Origin: a virus
Virus record (IMG/VR): IMGVR_UViG_3300036908_000046
Span: 1 to 26,016 of that record
Length of the DNA stretch: 26,016 nt
Reading direction: 5' to 3' (one strand)
The translations under genes and the position numbers were made by a program. The notes beneath the pieces are model-generated. The model was not told where the DNA came from, did not search any database, and was given only the letters and a program-made list of their open reading frames with translations. Every line of letters begins with the position of its first letter. Position 1 is the stretch's first letter. Below, piece by piece: positions 14,697-21,554 of this stretch.

Positions 14697-14713
14697 CGCG
14701 CTCTCCCAGCGCG
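14697..14713 (+). promoter_or_regulatory. Leader hairpin, copy 2 (before tail tube gene)
   Basis: This is identical to the 17 bases at 10155-10171 (CGCGCT, loop CTCCC, AGCGCG). It ends 33 bases before the tail tube start, and the following leader also resembles copy 1 near the ribosome site (CGCCGG, then GAAGGAG against GAGGAG). Confidence 0.5.
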
Positions 14714-14746
14714 CGAAATCACAACTCGCCGGCGAAGGAGTTCATC

Positions 14747-15853
14747 ATGCAGCTTCCCGGCTTGCAATTCGGCTCAGGCTACGCCCTCTGCACCCCGCAG
14801 ACCACCTCCGGCAACCCGGCCCCCAATCCCACCCCGCTCGCTATCGGCGTGCTGCAAAATGTCAAGTTGACGCTCGGCGCCGAGATCAAGACGCTCTTCG
14901 GTCAAAGCCAGTGGGCGGTCGACTCGGCCGTCGGAAAGCGAACGATCAAGGGCTCTTTCGAGTTCGCGCAGATCTCGAACGAGCTCATGAGTCAGCTCTT
15001 CCTGGGCGACGGAACGACCCAGGGCGTGGAGCAGACGACGGCCTTTCCGGGCGAGCTCCAGCAGATCCCCTCCGGCGCCACGCCCTCGGTCCAGGTGACG
15101 AATCATGCCAGCTTCACGGCGGATTTCGGCGTCACCTTCCAGGCGAACGGCGCGCCGCTCAAGAAAGTGCCAGGCGTCGCGGCCTCGGGCACGGCAACGG
15201 TCGGCGCCGTGAGCGACGGCGATTTTGTGACCATCAACGCGACCGAATACAAGTTCATGACCACGCCGGTCAGCGGCGGCGGCATCATCGGGCTGCCAAT
15301 CCTCGGCACCGCGGCTCTCAATGCCGCCGAACTGGCGTCGGCAATCGATGCCAACGATCCGGCCGTCACGGCGACGAATGTGACCGGCAGCGCGGTGGTG
15401 ACGATCACTGCCGCGCTCGCCGGCGCCAGCGGAAACTCGATCGTCTTGACGACCAGCAGCGCCGATATCGCCGTCTCGGGTGCCGGTCATCTCGCCAGTG
15501 GCGCCACGGGCATCACGGCCGCGGGGCAGTACTTCGTCGACGCCTCCTCGGGCACCTACTATTTCTTCTCGACCGACGGGCTGAAGCAGGTGCTGATCAA
15601 TTACACCTGGGCTACCAGCACCCTGGGCTCGACGCTCACCGTGCAGTCGCACTCCATGGGTTACGGCCCGATCATCGGTTTGAACCTGGTGCTCCCATAC
15701 GAGGGCGGCGGGATCGGCTTCTACGTCCCGAACGTGCGCCTGGGCAAGATCGACGGGGCCACCAAGCTCGACGACTACGCCATGTACACGGCGGACTTCG
15801 AGGGCTTTGCCGGCGCGAACGGCGTGCCGTTCGTTTCATATCAAGCGTATTGA
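14747..15853 (+). CDS. Major tail tube protein with nested insertions
   Basis: This encodes 368 residues with GAAGGAG (14734-14740) before ATG 14747. It builds the tail tube. The N-terminal tube domain includes LQNVKLTLGAEIKTLFGQSQ, VDSAVGKRTIKGSFEFAQIS and SQLFLGDG; the C-terminal part resumes with LNLVLPYEGGGIGFYVPNVR, LDDYAMYTADFEGFA. Between them, residues 106-288 hold a beta domain (VQVTNHASFTADFGVTFQAN ... GQYFVDASSGTYYFFS ... VLINYTW). That domain is itself split at about 144-255 by a second one (ATVGAVSDGDFVTINATEY to VVTITAALAGASGNSIVLTT). Without inserts the protein would be about 185 residues, a usual tube size. Confidence 0.85.
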   Translation: MQLPGLQFGSGYALCTPQTTSGNPAPNPTPLAIGVLQNVKLTLGAEIKTLFGQSQWAVDSAVGKRTIKGSFEFAQISNELMSQLFLGDGTTQGVEQTTAFPGELQQIPSGATPSVQVTNHASFTADFGVTFQANGAPLKKVPGVAASGTATVGAVSDGDFVTINATEYKFMTTPVSGGGIIGLPILGTAALNAAELASAIDANDPAVTATNVTGSAVVTITAALAGASGNSIVLTTSSADIAVSGAGHLASGATGITAAGQYFVDASSGTYYFFSTDGLKQVLINYTWATSTLGSTLTVQSHSMGYGPIIGLNLVLPYEGGGIGFYVPNVRLGKIDGATKLDDYAMYTADFEGFAGANGVPFVSYQAY

Positions 15854-15877
15854 TCTTTTCTGCGATAGAATTGGCGC

Positions 15878-16192
15878 ATGAAAAAGCCGGTTCTCATCGA
15901 AGGTCAGGAAGTCACGCTCGCCACCATCACGGTCGGCGACCTCGAAACAGTTGATCTGAGCGCGAAGACGGGGCGGAAGTTCAACATCGCCATGATCGCC
16001 GCCTCGATCCTTGCAGCAGGCGACCAGGAGCGCGGCACCGAGGCCTGGGTGCGCACGGTGCACGCCTTTGACCCCGAAGGCGGCGACGCCCCCTTTCAGC
16101 TCCTGCTCGAGGCAGCCAACGAGGTCAACGGGTTTAAGAAACTGGTGGCGGAAAAAAACGCCCCGGTGCCGGCAGCACCGGCGGCCGGGTAG
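15878..16192 (+). CDS. Tail assembly chaperone, short product (gpG-like)
   Basis: This encodes 104 residues from ATG 15878; I see no good ribosome site before it. It is the zero-frame product of a two-frame chaperone gene of the lambda G/GT type, located between tail tube and tape measure, where these chaperones coat the tape measure during assembly. The N-terminus is beta-like (KKPVLIEGQEVTLATITVGD), followed by helices (FNIAMIAASILAAGD, LLLEAANEVNGFKKLVAEKN), and an Ala/Pro tail ends at TAG 16190-16192. A slippery A AAA AAC at 16153-16159 gives the longer form. Confidence 0.8.
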   Translation: MKKPVLIEGQEVTLATITVGDLETVDLSAKTGRKFNIAMIAASILAAGDQERGTEAWVRTVHAFDPEGGDAPFQLLLEAANEVNGFKKLVAEKNAPVPAAPAAG

Positions 16193-16539
16193 ACATTCAG
16201 TACATCTTTGGCTCGCTTGCGCGCTGGCACGGCATCCCGCCGGACCGTGCGCGCCAGCTCCTGCTCACCGACTTTTGGATGCTCGACGCATTCATGACGG
16301 TCCACCCGCCGGCCGACATCCTGGTCGCTGCCTACCTCGGCTACAAGGGCCCGGGGCGCGAAGGTAAAAGGGGAAAGCCGTCGATGCGGGAGGCTGCTAG
16401 GATAAATTCGGAAGCGCTGGCGAACATGCCGCCACGGCGGAACGTGAAGAAGCTGGCCGAAATGCCGGCGTTCCTGCGCACGCCGGAGCAGCTCAAAATG
16501 ATTGCGGATATGGAGCGGGAATGGAAGAACTCCGGGTAG
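15878..16539 (+). CDS. Tail assembly chaperone, -1 frameshift product (gpGT-like)
   Basis: The zero frame is read to AAC at 16157-16159, the ribosome slips back one base, and reading continues from CGC at 16159 to the TAG at 16537-16539, giving about 220 residues. The added part runs without a stop through RPGAGSTGGRVDIQYIFGS, LARWHGIPPDRARQLLLTDF and WMLDAFMTVHPPADILVAAY to a basic helical end (KMIADMEREWKNSG). This second frame is open well before its first ATG at 16279, so it is better explained as a frameshift extension than as a gene starting there. Its end overlaps the tape measure start by 19 bases, as in lambda-like tails. Confidence 0.75.
16153..16181 (+). promoter_or_regulatory. Programmed -1 frameshift signal
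   Basis: The heptamer A AAA AAC is at 16153-16159, in register with the zero frame as GAA AAA AAC. Three bases later CCGGTGC (16163-16169) can pair with GCACCGG (16175-16181) around loop CGGCA, a perfect 7-bp stem. The -1 frame is the frame of the downstream chaperone extension. The short spacer is slightly unusual, since stimulatory structures often begin 5-8 bases after the slippery site. Confidence 0.75.
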
Positions 16540-19001
16540 TCATTACGGCCGATGCTTCAGGCGTAGGGCCAGGGGTTGCCGAAGCCACCGCAGCCGTCCA
16601 GGCGTCTGCCGAGCAGATCGCCGCCGCCCAGGCCAAGGCCACCGCCGCAACCAAGGCTCTCACCGCAGCCCAGGTCCAGCTCGGCGCCGCCGCTGAAGGT
16701 GGCTCGACCGCAGCCGCCGCGATCATCGCCCAATACTCCGAAGCCAGCGCGCAGGCCGCGGCCGCCGTTGAGGCCCTTACAGCCAGCCAGGAACTCAATA
16801 CAGCGTCGACCCTAAAGAACGCCGCCGCCCAGGAAGTCGACACCAAGGTCACTTACAACCGGATGGAAGCGATGGGCACCGCGCGCGTCGCCATGGGAGC
16901 CATGGACGGTTCGATGGGCATGATGGCCGGAGGCATGGCCCGGCTCGCGGCGGGCTCCTCGGTACTCGGGCCCATGCTCTCGAGCATGGTTCCTGTTGCA
17001 ATCTTCGCGGCCGGCGTGTTCCTGCTTTACGACCTGGGCGAGGCCATCTATAAAGCTTTCGACATGGGCGGTGACGGCGCGCGCGAGTTCCAGGCAAAGC
17101 TCGCCGAACTTGACGGATCCTACCGCACCCTGATCGATGAGACCTCTCTCGAGGCCGACAAAATCGAGGCGGCGAACGCGAAGCTCGAGCACATGCCGAA
17201 CCCCAACGCCATGAAGGAAGCGATTGATCAGGCCCTGGTCGACGCTGACAAAATGGATGCCAAGCTCGCGGGTCTCATCCAGAAAGAAGAGGGCCTGATC
17301 AAAATGCAGTCGATCGCCGGATCGACCACCCAGCAGGTTCTCGGTATTGCCCCTGGGTCGAAAGAAGAAATCGCGGATCTGCAGCAGCATTCGATCTGGA
17401 TGGAGAAGGCGGTCTCGCTCGAGCAGCAACTGGGCGAGTCCAAAAGCTTCACGGCGGTCGAACAGGGCAAGCTGACCGAACTTCAAAAGAAGCAGGCCGA
17501 GTACGAGGCCGCGACCCGTGGTCTCTCCGGCAATGCTCAAGAGGACTCGTTCCTTGCCCGGAAAATCCAGGCGGCCGAGATCATTCTGGCTGACACACAG
17601 AAGGAAACGATCTCGATCCAAGAGCAGATTCGCCTGCGTGACGCCCAGCAGACGCACGAGCAGTTGACCGGTGCTGGGAAGGGCGGCCGTGGCAAAGCTA
17701 CGTCTGACAACATGCCAGAGCAAATTGCCCACGCCCGGATCGAAGCCATGCATGCGGCCGACGCCCAGCTGCCCGTCGAGCAGGAAATCATTGCGGCGAT
17801 GGACAAGCAAGTCGAGCTCAATAACTTGAAGGCGAACACCTCGAAGGAGGGGACGGCCGCCGAACGCGAGACGCTTCGCGTGCTGGAGAACCAACTGGCC
17901 CTTTCGAAGGCCAAGGAGCAGATAGACACGCTCGGCAAGAATCGCCTCAATGTCACCTTCGAGGCCCAGCAGAAGGAGGACGAGGCGGCGCGCAAGCGCC
18001 AGGAGGAACAGGCTCGCGCGCAGCTTGAGGAAACGAACCGGGTTCGGGAAGAGACAATATCGGCCGGGCGCGAGACGGCCGCGGCTCTGATCGAGGCGGC
18101 AAACCAGGAATTCGAACGCACCCAGCTCGAGATTCGCGGCCAGGAGGAACTCGGCCGGATCTCGCACCGGGTCGCCGAGCAGCGTCTGCTCGACGCGCTG
18201 AGGCTCCGCGAGGCGACGACCCAGGGCGCACTCAAAACCGAGCAGGGTCTTTTTAACCCGGTCGCTGGCCAGAAAGAAGCGATCGAGTACAAAAAGCTCG
18301 AGGACCAAATGACGAAGGAGGCCCAGCGCGCCGCCCTCGAGCGGGAACGGATCGTCCAGCAGGAAGCGACCAAAATGGAGCAGGTCTACAAAAGGGTCGC
18401 GACCGAGTTCAATAGCGATTTCACGCGGGCTTTCAACGAGTGGGCGACCAAGTCCAAGACCGCTGGGCAGGCCTTCGGCAAGATGCTGGGTGACATGGAG
18501 CTCCAGGTCATCGACTTCGTGGCAAAGTCGGTGCTCGAACACGCCGAAATGTGGATTGAACTAAAAATAATGAACGCGCTGGGCGTCGAAACGATGGAAA
18601 CGCAGAACGCCGTGGCCAATATGAAAGCGGTCACACAAGATGCAAAAACTGCCGCTGCAAACGCCTACAAATGGGCTAGTTCATGGGGTGGGCCACCGGC
18701 CGGAGCGATCGCCGCCGCTGTGGCCTTCACGGCTGTCGAGGCATTTGGGACTTTCGACACTGGCGGCATGATGCCGCATATGGGGATGGCATTCAACACC
18801 TCCGGCAGCGTAGAGCGGGTGCTTTCGCCCTCGCAGACTTCGAACTTCGAGAGCCTGGTTAACAACGGAGGCAGCCGGTCCGCGCACCTCCACCAGACCA
18901 ACAATTTCGGCGGCGGCGTTAGCGAAAAGATGCTCGCCGACCACACCGCAAAGACCATGAACAAGCTGCGCTCTATGATTAGGCCGGAGGCACTCGCGTG
19001 A
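16521..19001 (+). CDS. Tail tape measure protein
   Basis: This encodes 826 residues from ATG 16521 (GGAG at 16512-16515), overlapping the chaperone end. It fixes tail length and leaves through the tip during DNA entry. The N-terminus (EELRVVITADASGVGPGVAE) and long Ala-rich helices are typical. One hydrophobic segment lies at about 154-176 (SSMVPVAIFAAGVFLLYDLG), a possible membrane-insertion helix. Residues 180-640 are charged coiled coil, rich in Glu, Gln and Lys. The C-terminus has a lambda-like tape measure end (FNEWATKSKTAGQAFGKMLG, then FDTGGMMPHMGMAFNTSGSV). At roughly 0.15 nm per residue it predicts a tail near 120 nm, which is an estimate. Confidence 0.9.
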   Translation: MEELRVVITADASGVGPGVAEATAAVQASAEQIAAAQAKATAATKALTAAQVQLGAAAEGGSTAAAAIIAQYSEASAQAAAAVEALTASQELNTASTLKNAAAQEVDTKVTYNRMEAMGTARVAMGAMDGSMGMMAGGMARLAAGSSVLGPMLSSMVPVAIFAAGVFLLYDLGEAIYKAFDMGGDGAREFQAKLAELDGSYRTLIDETSLEADKIEAANAKLEHMPNPNAMKEAIDQALVDADKMDAKLAGLIQKEEGLIKMQSIAGSTTQQVLGIAPGSKEEIADLQQHSIWMEKAVSLEQQLGESKSFTAVEQGKLTELQKKQAEYEAATRGLSGNAQEDSFLARKIQAAEIILADTQKETISIQEQIRLRDAQQTHEQLTGAGKGGRGKATSDNMPEQIAHARIEAMHAADAQLPVEQEIIAAMDKQVELNNLKANTSKEGTAAERETLRVLENQLALSKAKEQIDTLGKNRLNVTFEAQQKEDEAARKRQEEQARAQLEETNRVREETISAGRETAAALIEAANQEFERTQLEIRGQEELGRISHRVAEQRLLDALRLREATTQGALKTEQGLFNPVAGQKEAIEYKKLEDQMTKEAQRAALERERIVQQEATKMEQVYKRVATEFNSDFTRAFNEWATKSKTAGQAFGKMLGDMELQVIDFVAKSVLEHAEMWIELKIMNALGVETMETQNAVANMKAVTQDAKTAAANAYKWASSWGGPPAGAIAAAVAFTAVEAFGTFDTGGMMPHMGMAFNTSGSVERVLSPSQTSNFESLVNNGGSRSAHLHQTNNFGGGVSEKMLADHTAKTMNKLRSMIRPEALA

Positions 19002-20152
19002 GCCTGCCCATCTTTCCGAGCCTTCCTGGGCTCACTTTCACGACCCTGAAAACGCCGAAATTCGACACACTCATTGAATCCGGCGCCAACGGCTACGAGG
19101 TCCGCCTGCCACAGTACTCTAATCCGGTCTGGACTTGGCAATTGATTTTTGATTTCTTGCACGATTTCTTTTGGGGCAGCTTCGAGACGGTGAGCGAGCT
19201 CCGGACCCTGATGGGTTTTTTCAACGACCAATACGGCAGCGCCGCGGCGTTCCTCTACACGGATCCAGACGACAATTATGTCGGCCCGGCGCTCGTCTCC
19301 GGCGAGCCGAACATCCCCCTGGCGCAGTTGGCCCTGGTCTCGGACGGCGCCGGCAATTACTACTCGCCGGTGCAGCGCACGCTCGACGGCGGCGGCTACG
19401 AGGACGTCACGGATCTCAACGGTGCGATCGCGGTCTACCGCGACGGGACGCTGGCCACCGCCGGCTCTGGCGCCAATCAGTACGCGCTCGAGGGGCCAGG
19501 GCTTGCCATCCCTGGTTACTCCTGGCTGGGGATGGTGCTCAAGTGGGGGCCTGGCGCAGCCTCCTGGGCTGGCACACACGCCTTCGCCCTCAATGCGACG
19601 ATCATTGACCCGGCCGGCCACATCCAGAAGGCGACGGGTCGCGCCTGGTCCGCGCTCGCCGTGGTTGCTCTTGGCTACGAGATCATCGATCCAGCCGGTC
19701 ACGTGCAGAAGATCACGACGGCGGGCACGCTGGGCGCGACCATCCCGACCTTCAATGATTCAGGTGGCACCACGAATGACGGCAGCGGTGGCACGATGGC
19801 CGTCTGGACCGATCAGGGCAGCGCCGGCGGCAACGCTGGCACGTCTGGCGCCGCTATTCCCACATTCAACGACACCGGCGGCGCCACGTCCGACGGCACC
19901 GGCACGCTGGTCTGGGAAGACCAGGGCTATTACGCCGGGCCCGCGGCGCCGGTCACCGCACAGTTTCACTTCTATTTCAGGGTTCGGTTCGATGCCGACT
20001 CGCAAGACTTCGAGAAGTTCGCCGGCATCGGCTCCTCGGCTGGCCAACCACCAGATGGGCAAGGGGGAGGGTACTGGACAATCGGCGGAAGCGAGTCACA
20101 AAACGGCGCCGGGACGCTGGTGCTGCGCACCGCAAGGCCGGTGCCACTGTGA
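18998..20152 (+). CDS. Distal tail protein (DUF2460-like) with inserted repeats
   Basis: This encodes 384 residues, starting at GTG 18998 in a GTGA overlap; GGAGG at 18986-18990 is well spaced. DUF2460 proteins, such as gp12 of the Rhodobacter gene transfer agent, form the ring between tail tube and hub. Signature parts are FPSLPGLTFTTLKTPKFDTL, GANGYEVRLPQYSNPVWTWQ, ELRTLMGFFNDQYGSAAAFL and YTDPDDNYV; the canonical end returns as FRVRFDADSQDFEKFAG. Residues about 195-312 are an insertion with internal repeats: IIDPAGHIQKAT and IIDPAGHVQKIT, then ATIPTFNDSGGTTNDGS and AAIPTFNDTGGATSDGT, each closed by VWTDQG or VWEDQG. Confidence 0.8.
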   Translation: MSLPIFPSLPGLTFTTLKTPKFDTLIESGANGYEVRLPQYSNPVWTWQLIFDFLHDFFWGSFETVSELRTLMGFFNDQYGSAAAFLYTDPDDNYVGPALVSGEPNIPLAQLALVSDGAGNYYSPVQRTLDGGGYEDVTDLNGAIAVYRDGTLATAGSGANQYALEGPGLAIPGYSWLGMVLKWGPGAASWAGTHAFALNATIIDPAGHIQKATGRAWSALAVVALGYEIIDPAGHVQKITTAGTLGATIPTFNDSGGTTNDGSGGTMAVWTDQGSAGGNAGTSGAAIPTFNDTGGATSDGTGTLVWEDQGYYAGPAAPVTAQFHFYFRVRFDADSQDFEKFAGIGSSAGQPPDGQGGGYWTIGGSESQNGAGTLVLRTARPVPL

Positions 20153-21084
20153 GGCGCGTGATCTCGGGCGATGGCAGCGACTCGACGGTCGCAACGCAAA
20201 GCTACCTGAATTCGACCGATCGGCCGATCCTGCGCGATCTCTACATCATCGGGACGCCCGAGGATCCAAAGGCGCTCTATCTGACCAATCACGAAGCGCC
20301 CGTGCTCTACAGCCCCTACGGCATGTTTTGGCCGGCCGTCGTGAAGCGCGCCGGGGTCGAAGCCAAGATCGGGCTTGACGCGCAGGCTCTCGCGATCACC
20401 TGGTCGCCTGGTGCAAGTGCGCAGGCGTCCAAGACCTCGAGCACGTCGACGGCGTCTCCCTACCAGCTCGCAGCGCAGCACTTCTATGACAACTGGCCGG
20501 TGCTGATCCTCCGGTGCTTCATGCCCACGCCCGGTGACGCCGATACCCTTGGCTGCGCGGTGTGGTTTGGTGGCCGGGTGCAGAACTGCAAGGTGGGCAG
20601 GAATTCGCTCATTTTCAACACTAAGAGCTACATCGACGTCTTGAAGCAAAAGGTGCCATCGACCGTGGTCGAGGTTACGAACACCTTAGCGTCGACGGCC
20701 GCGGTTACACCGCCTGCCGGCGACGCATCGGTTCCCATTTTCAACTGCATTCGGCCGTCGACCGAGACCTACATCGTCGCCGACTGCCTCTCACCGGTCG
20801 CTAACAAGATTTATTCTGGCAATGAATTCTCGGGCGGTTACATGGTCTTTTTGTCGGGGCCCGGGGCGACGCTCGCTGGCGCCTGGTCGGCGATCGGTCA
20901 GAATGGGCGCTGGGAGGACGGCAACGGCAACTGGCACTCTGAATTTACGCTCTACTCGCCGTTGCCCTGGCCACCGACGCCAGGCCTCGACACGTTCTAC
21001 GTATCGACCACACCGCCCTTGAATCTCGACGACGAGGGCTACTATGGCTTCCCGTTCGTGCCGTTGCCCCAGGCGGCTGTCTGA
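20149..21084 (+). CDS. Baseplate hub protein (DUF2163-like)
   Basis: This encodes 311 residues from GTG 20149 in a GTGA overlap. The family outline of DUF2163 (hub, gp13 in the Rhodobacter gene transfer agent) is visible: RDLYIIGTPEDPKALYLTNH, VVKRAGVEAKIGLDAQALAI, the DNWPVLILRCFMPTPGD strand pair, then AVWFGGRVQNCKVGRNSLIF and SYIDVLKQKVPSTVVE, and a late FSGGYMVFLSGPGA segment. It lies between the distal tail protein and the NlpC/P60 peptidase, exactly the gene-transfer-agent order. Cysteines near residues 124 and 205 could matter structurally, but no metal motif is evident. Confidence 0.7.
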   Translation: MRRVISGDGSDSTVATQSYLNSTDRPILRDLYIIGTPEDPKALYLTNHEAPVLYSPYGMFWPAVVKRAGVEAKIGLDAQALAITWSPGASAQASKTSSTSTASPYQLAAQHFYDNWPVLILRCFMPTPGDADTLGCAVWFGGRVQNCKVGRNSLIFNTKSYIDVLKQKVPSTVVEVTNTLASTAAVTPPAGDASVPIFNCIRPSTETYIVADCLSPVANKIYSGNEFSGGYMVFLSGPGATLAGAWSAIGQNGRWEDGNGNWHSEFTLYSPLPWPPTPGLDTFYVSTTPPLNLDDEGYYGFPFVPLPQAAV

Positions 21085-21554
21085 TGACGCGCGCCGAGGC
21101 CGTTCTGGTTGCGCGTTCATACGATCGGACGCCATACATCCTGGGTGCGCGCAGCAAAGGCATCGGCGTCGACTGCGCCACTCTGCTCGGCTGCTACCTG
21201 ATCGAGATCGGCGCGGCTTCTCAGGATCTCTGGAAAAGCCTCACGCCCTATTCGCACGACTGGTTTCTTCACGATTCGAACGAGCGCTACCTGCGCGGGC
21301 TGGTGCGCTTCGGCTTCGCGGCTGCCGACGACCTTTGCCGGACGGACGCAAAGGCCCAGCCGGGCGACATCGTGCTTTTTCGGTGTCTGAGCAGCAAGGT
21401 ATTCAACCACGGTGCGATCGTGACCACGTGGCCGTACGGGATCCACGCCGAGGTGCACGGGGTGCGCGAGGCGAATCTCACCGCGCACCGGCTCACCGCC
21501 TATAGGCCAATGGAGGTCTTCGACCCGTTCGCTAAGATGGAAGTCGAACCATGA
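21084..21554 (+). CDS. NlpC/P60-type tail peptidase
   Basis: This encodes 156 residues starting in the previous stop (TGATG at 21082-21086). It is a cysteine peptidase that would cut a peptidoglycan peptide during DNA entry. Catalytic Cys31 is in GIGVDCATLLGCYLIEIG and catalytic His109 is in FNHGAIVTTW, with His121 twelve residues later as the usual third residue; AQPGDIVLFRC is the conserved strand before the histidine. The size equals that of stand-alone tail peptidases such as gp14 of the Rhodobacter gene transfer agent. It overlaps the tip gene by four bases (ATGA). Confidence 0.85.
   Translation: MTRAEAVLVARSYDRTPYILGARSKGIGVDCATLLGCYLIEIGAASQDLWKSLTPYSHDWFLHDSNERYLRGLVRFGFAAADDLCRTDAKAQPGDIVLFRCLSSKVFNHGAIVTTWPYGIHAEVHGVREANLTAHRLTAYRPMEVFDPFAKMEVEP

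Noticed and set aside
13935-15874. Recurring TAGAATGG or TAGAATTGG at 13935, 14681 and 15866 as promoter -10 boxes
   Set aside because: Two of the three begin with the stop codon of the gene before, and none has a -35-like hexamer at a suitable distance.
16812-18542. Reverse-strand open frame of 576 codons opposite the tape measure gene
   Set aside because: Leu/Arg/Phe-rich antisense shadow of a charged coiled-coil gene, with no motif and no ribosome site; the forward strand is plainly the tape measure.
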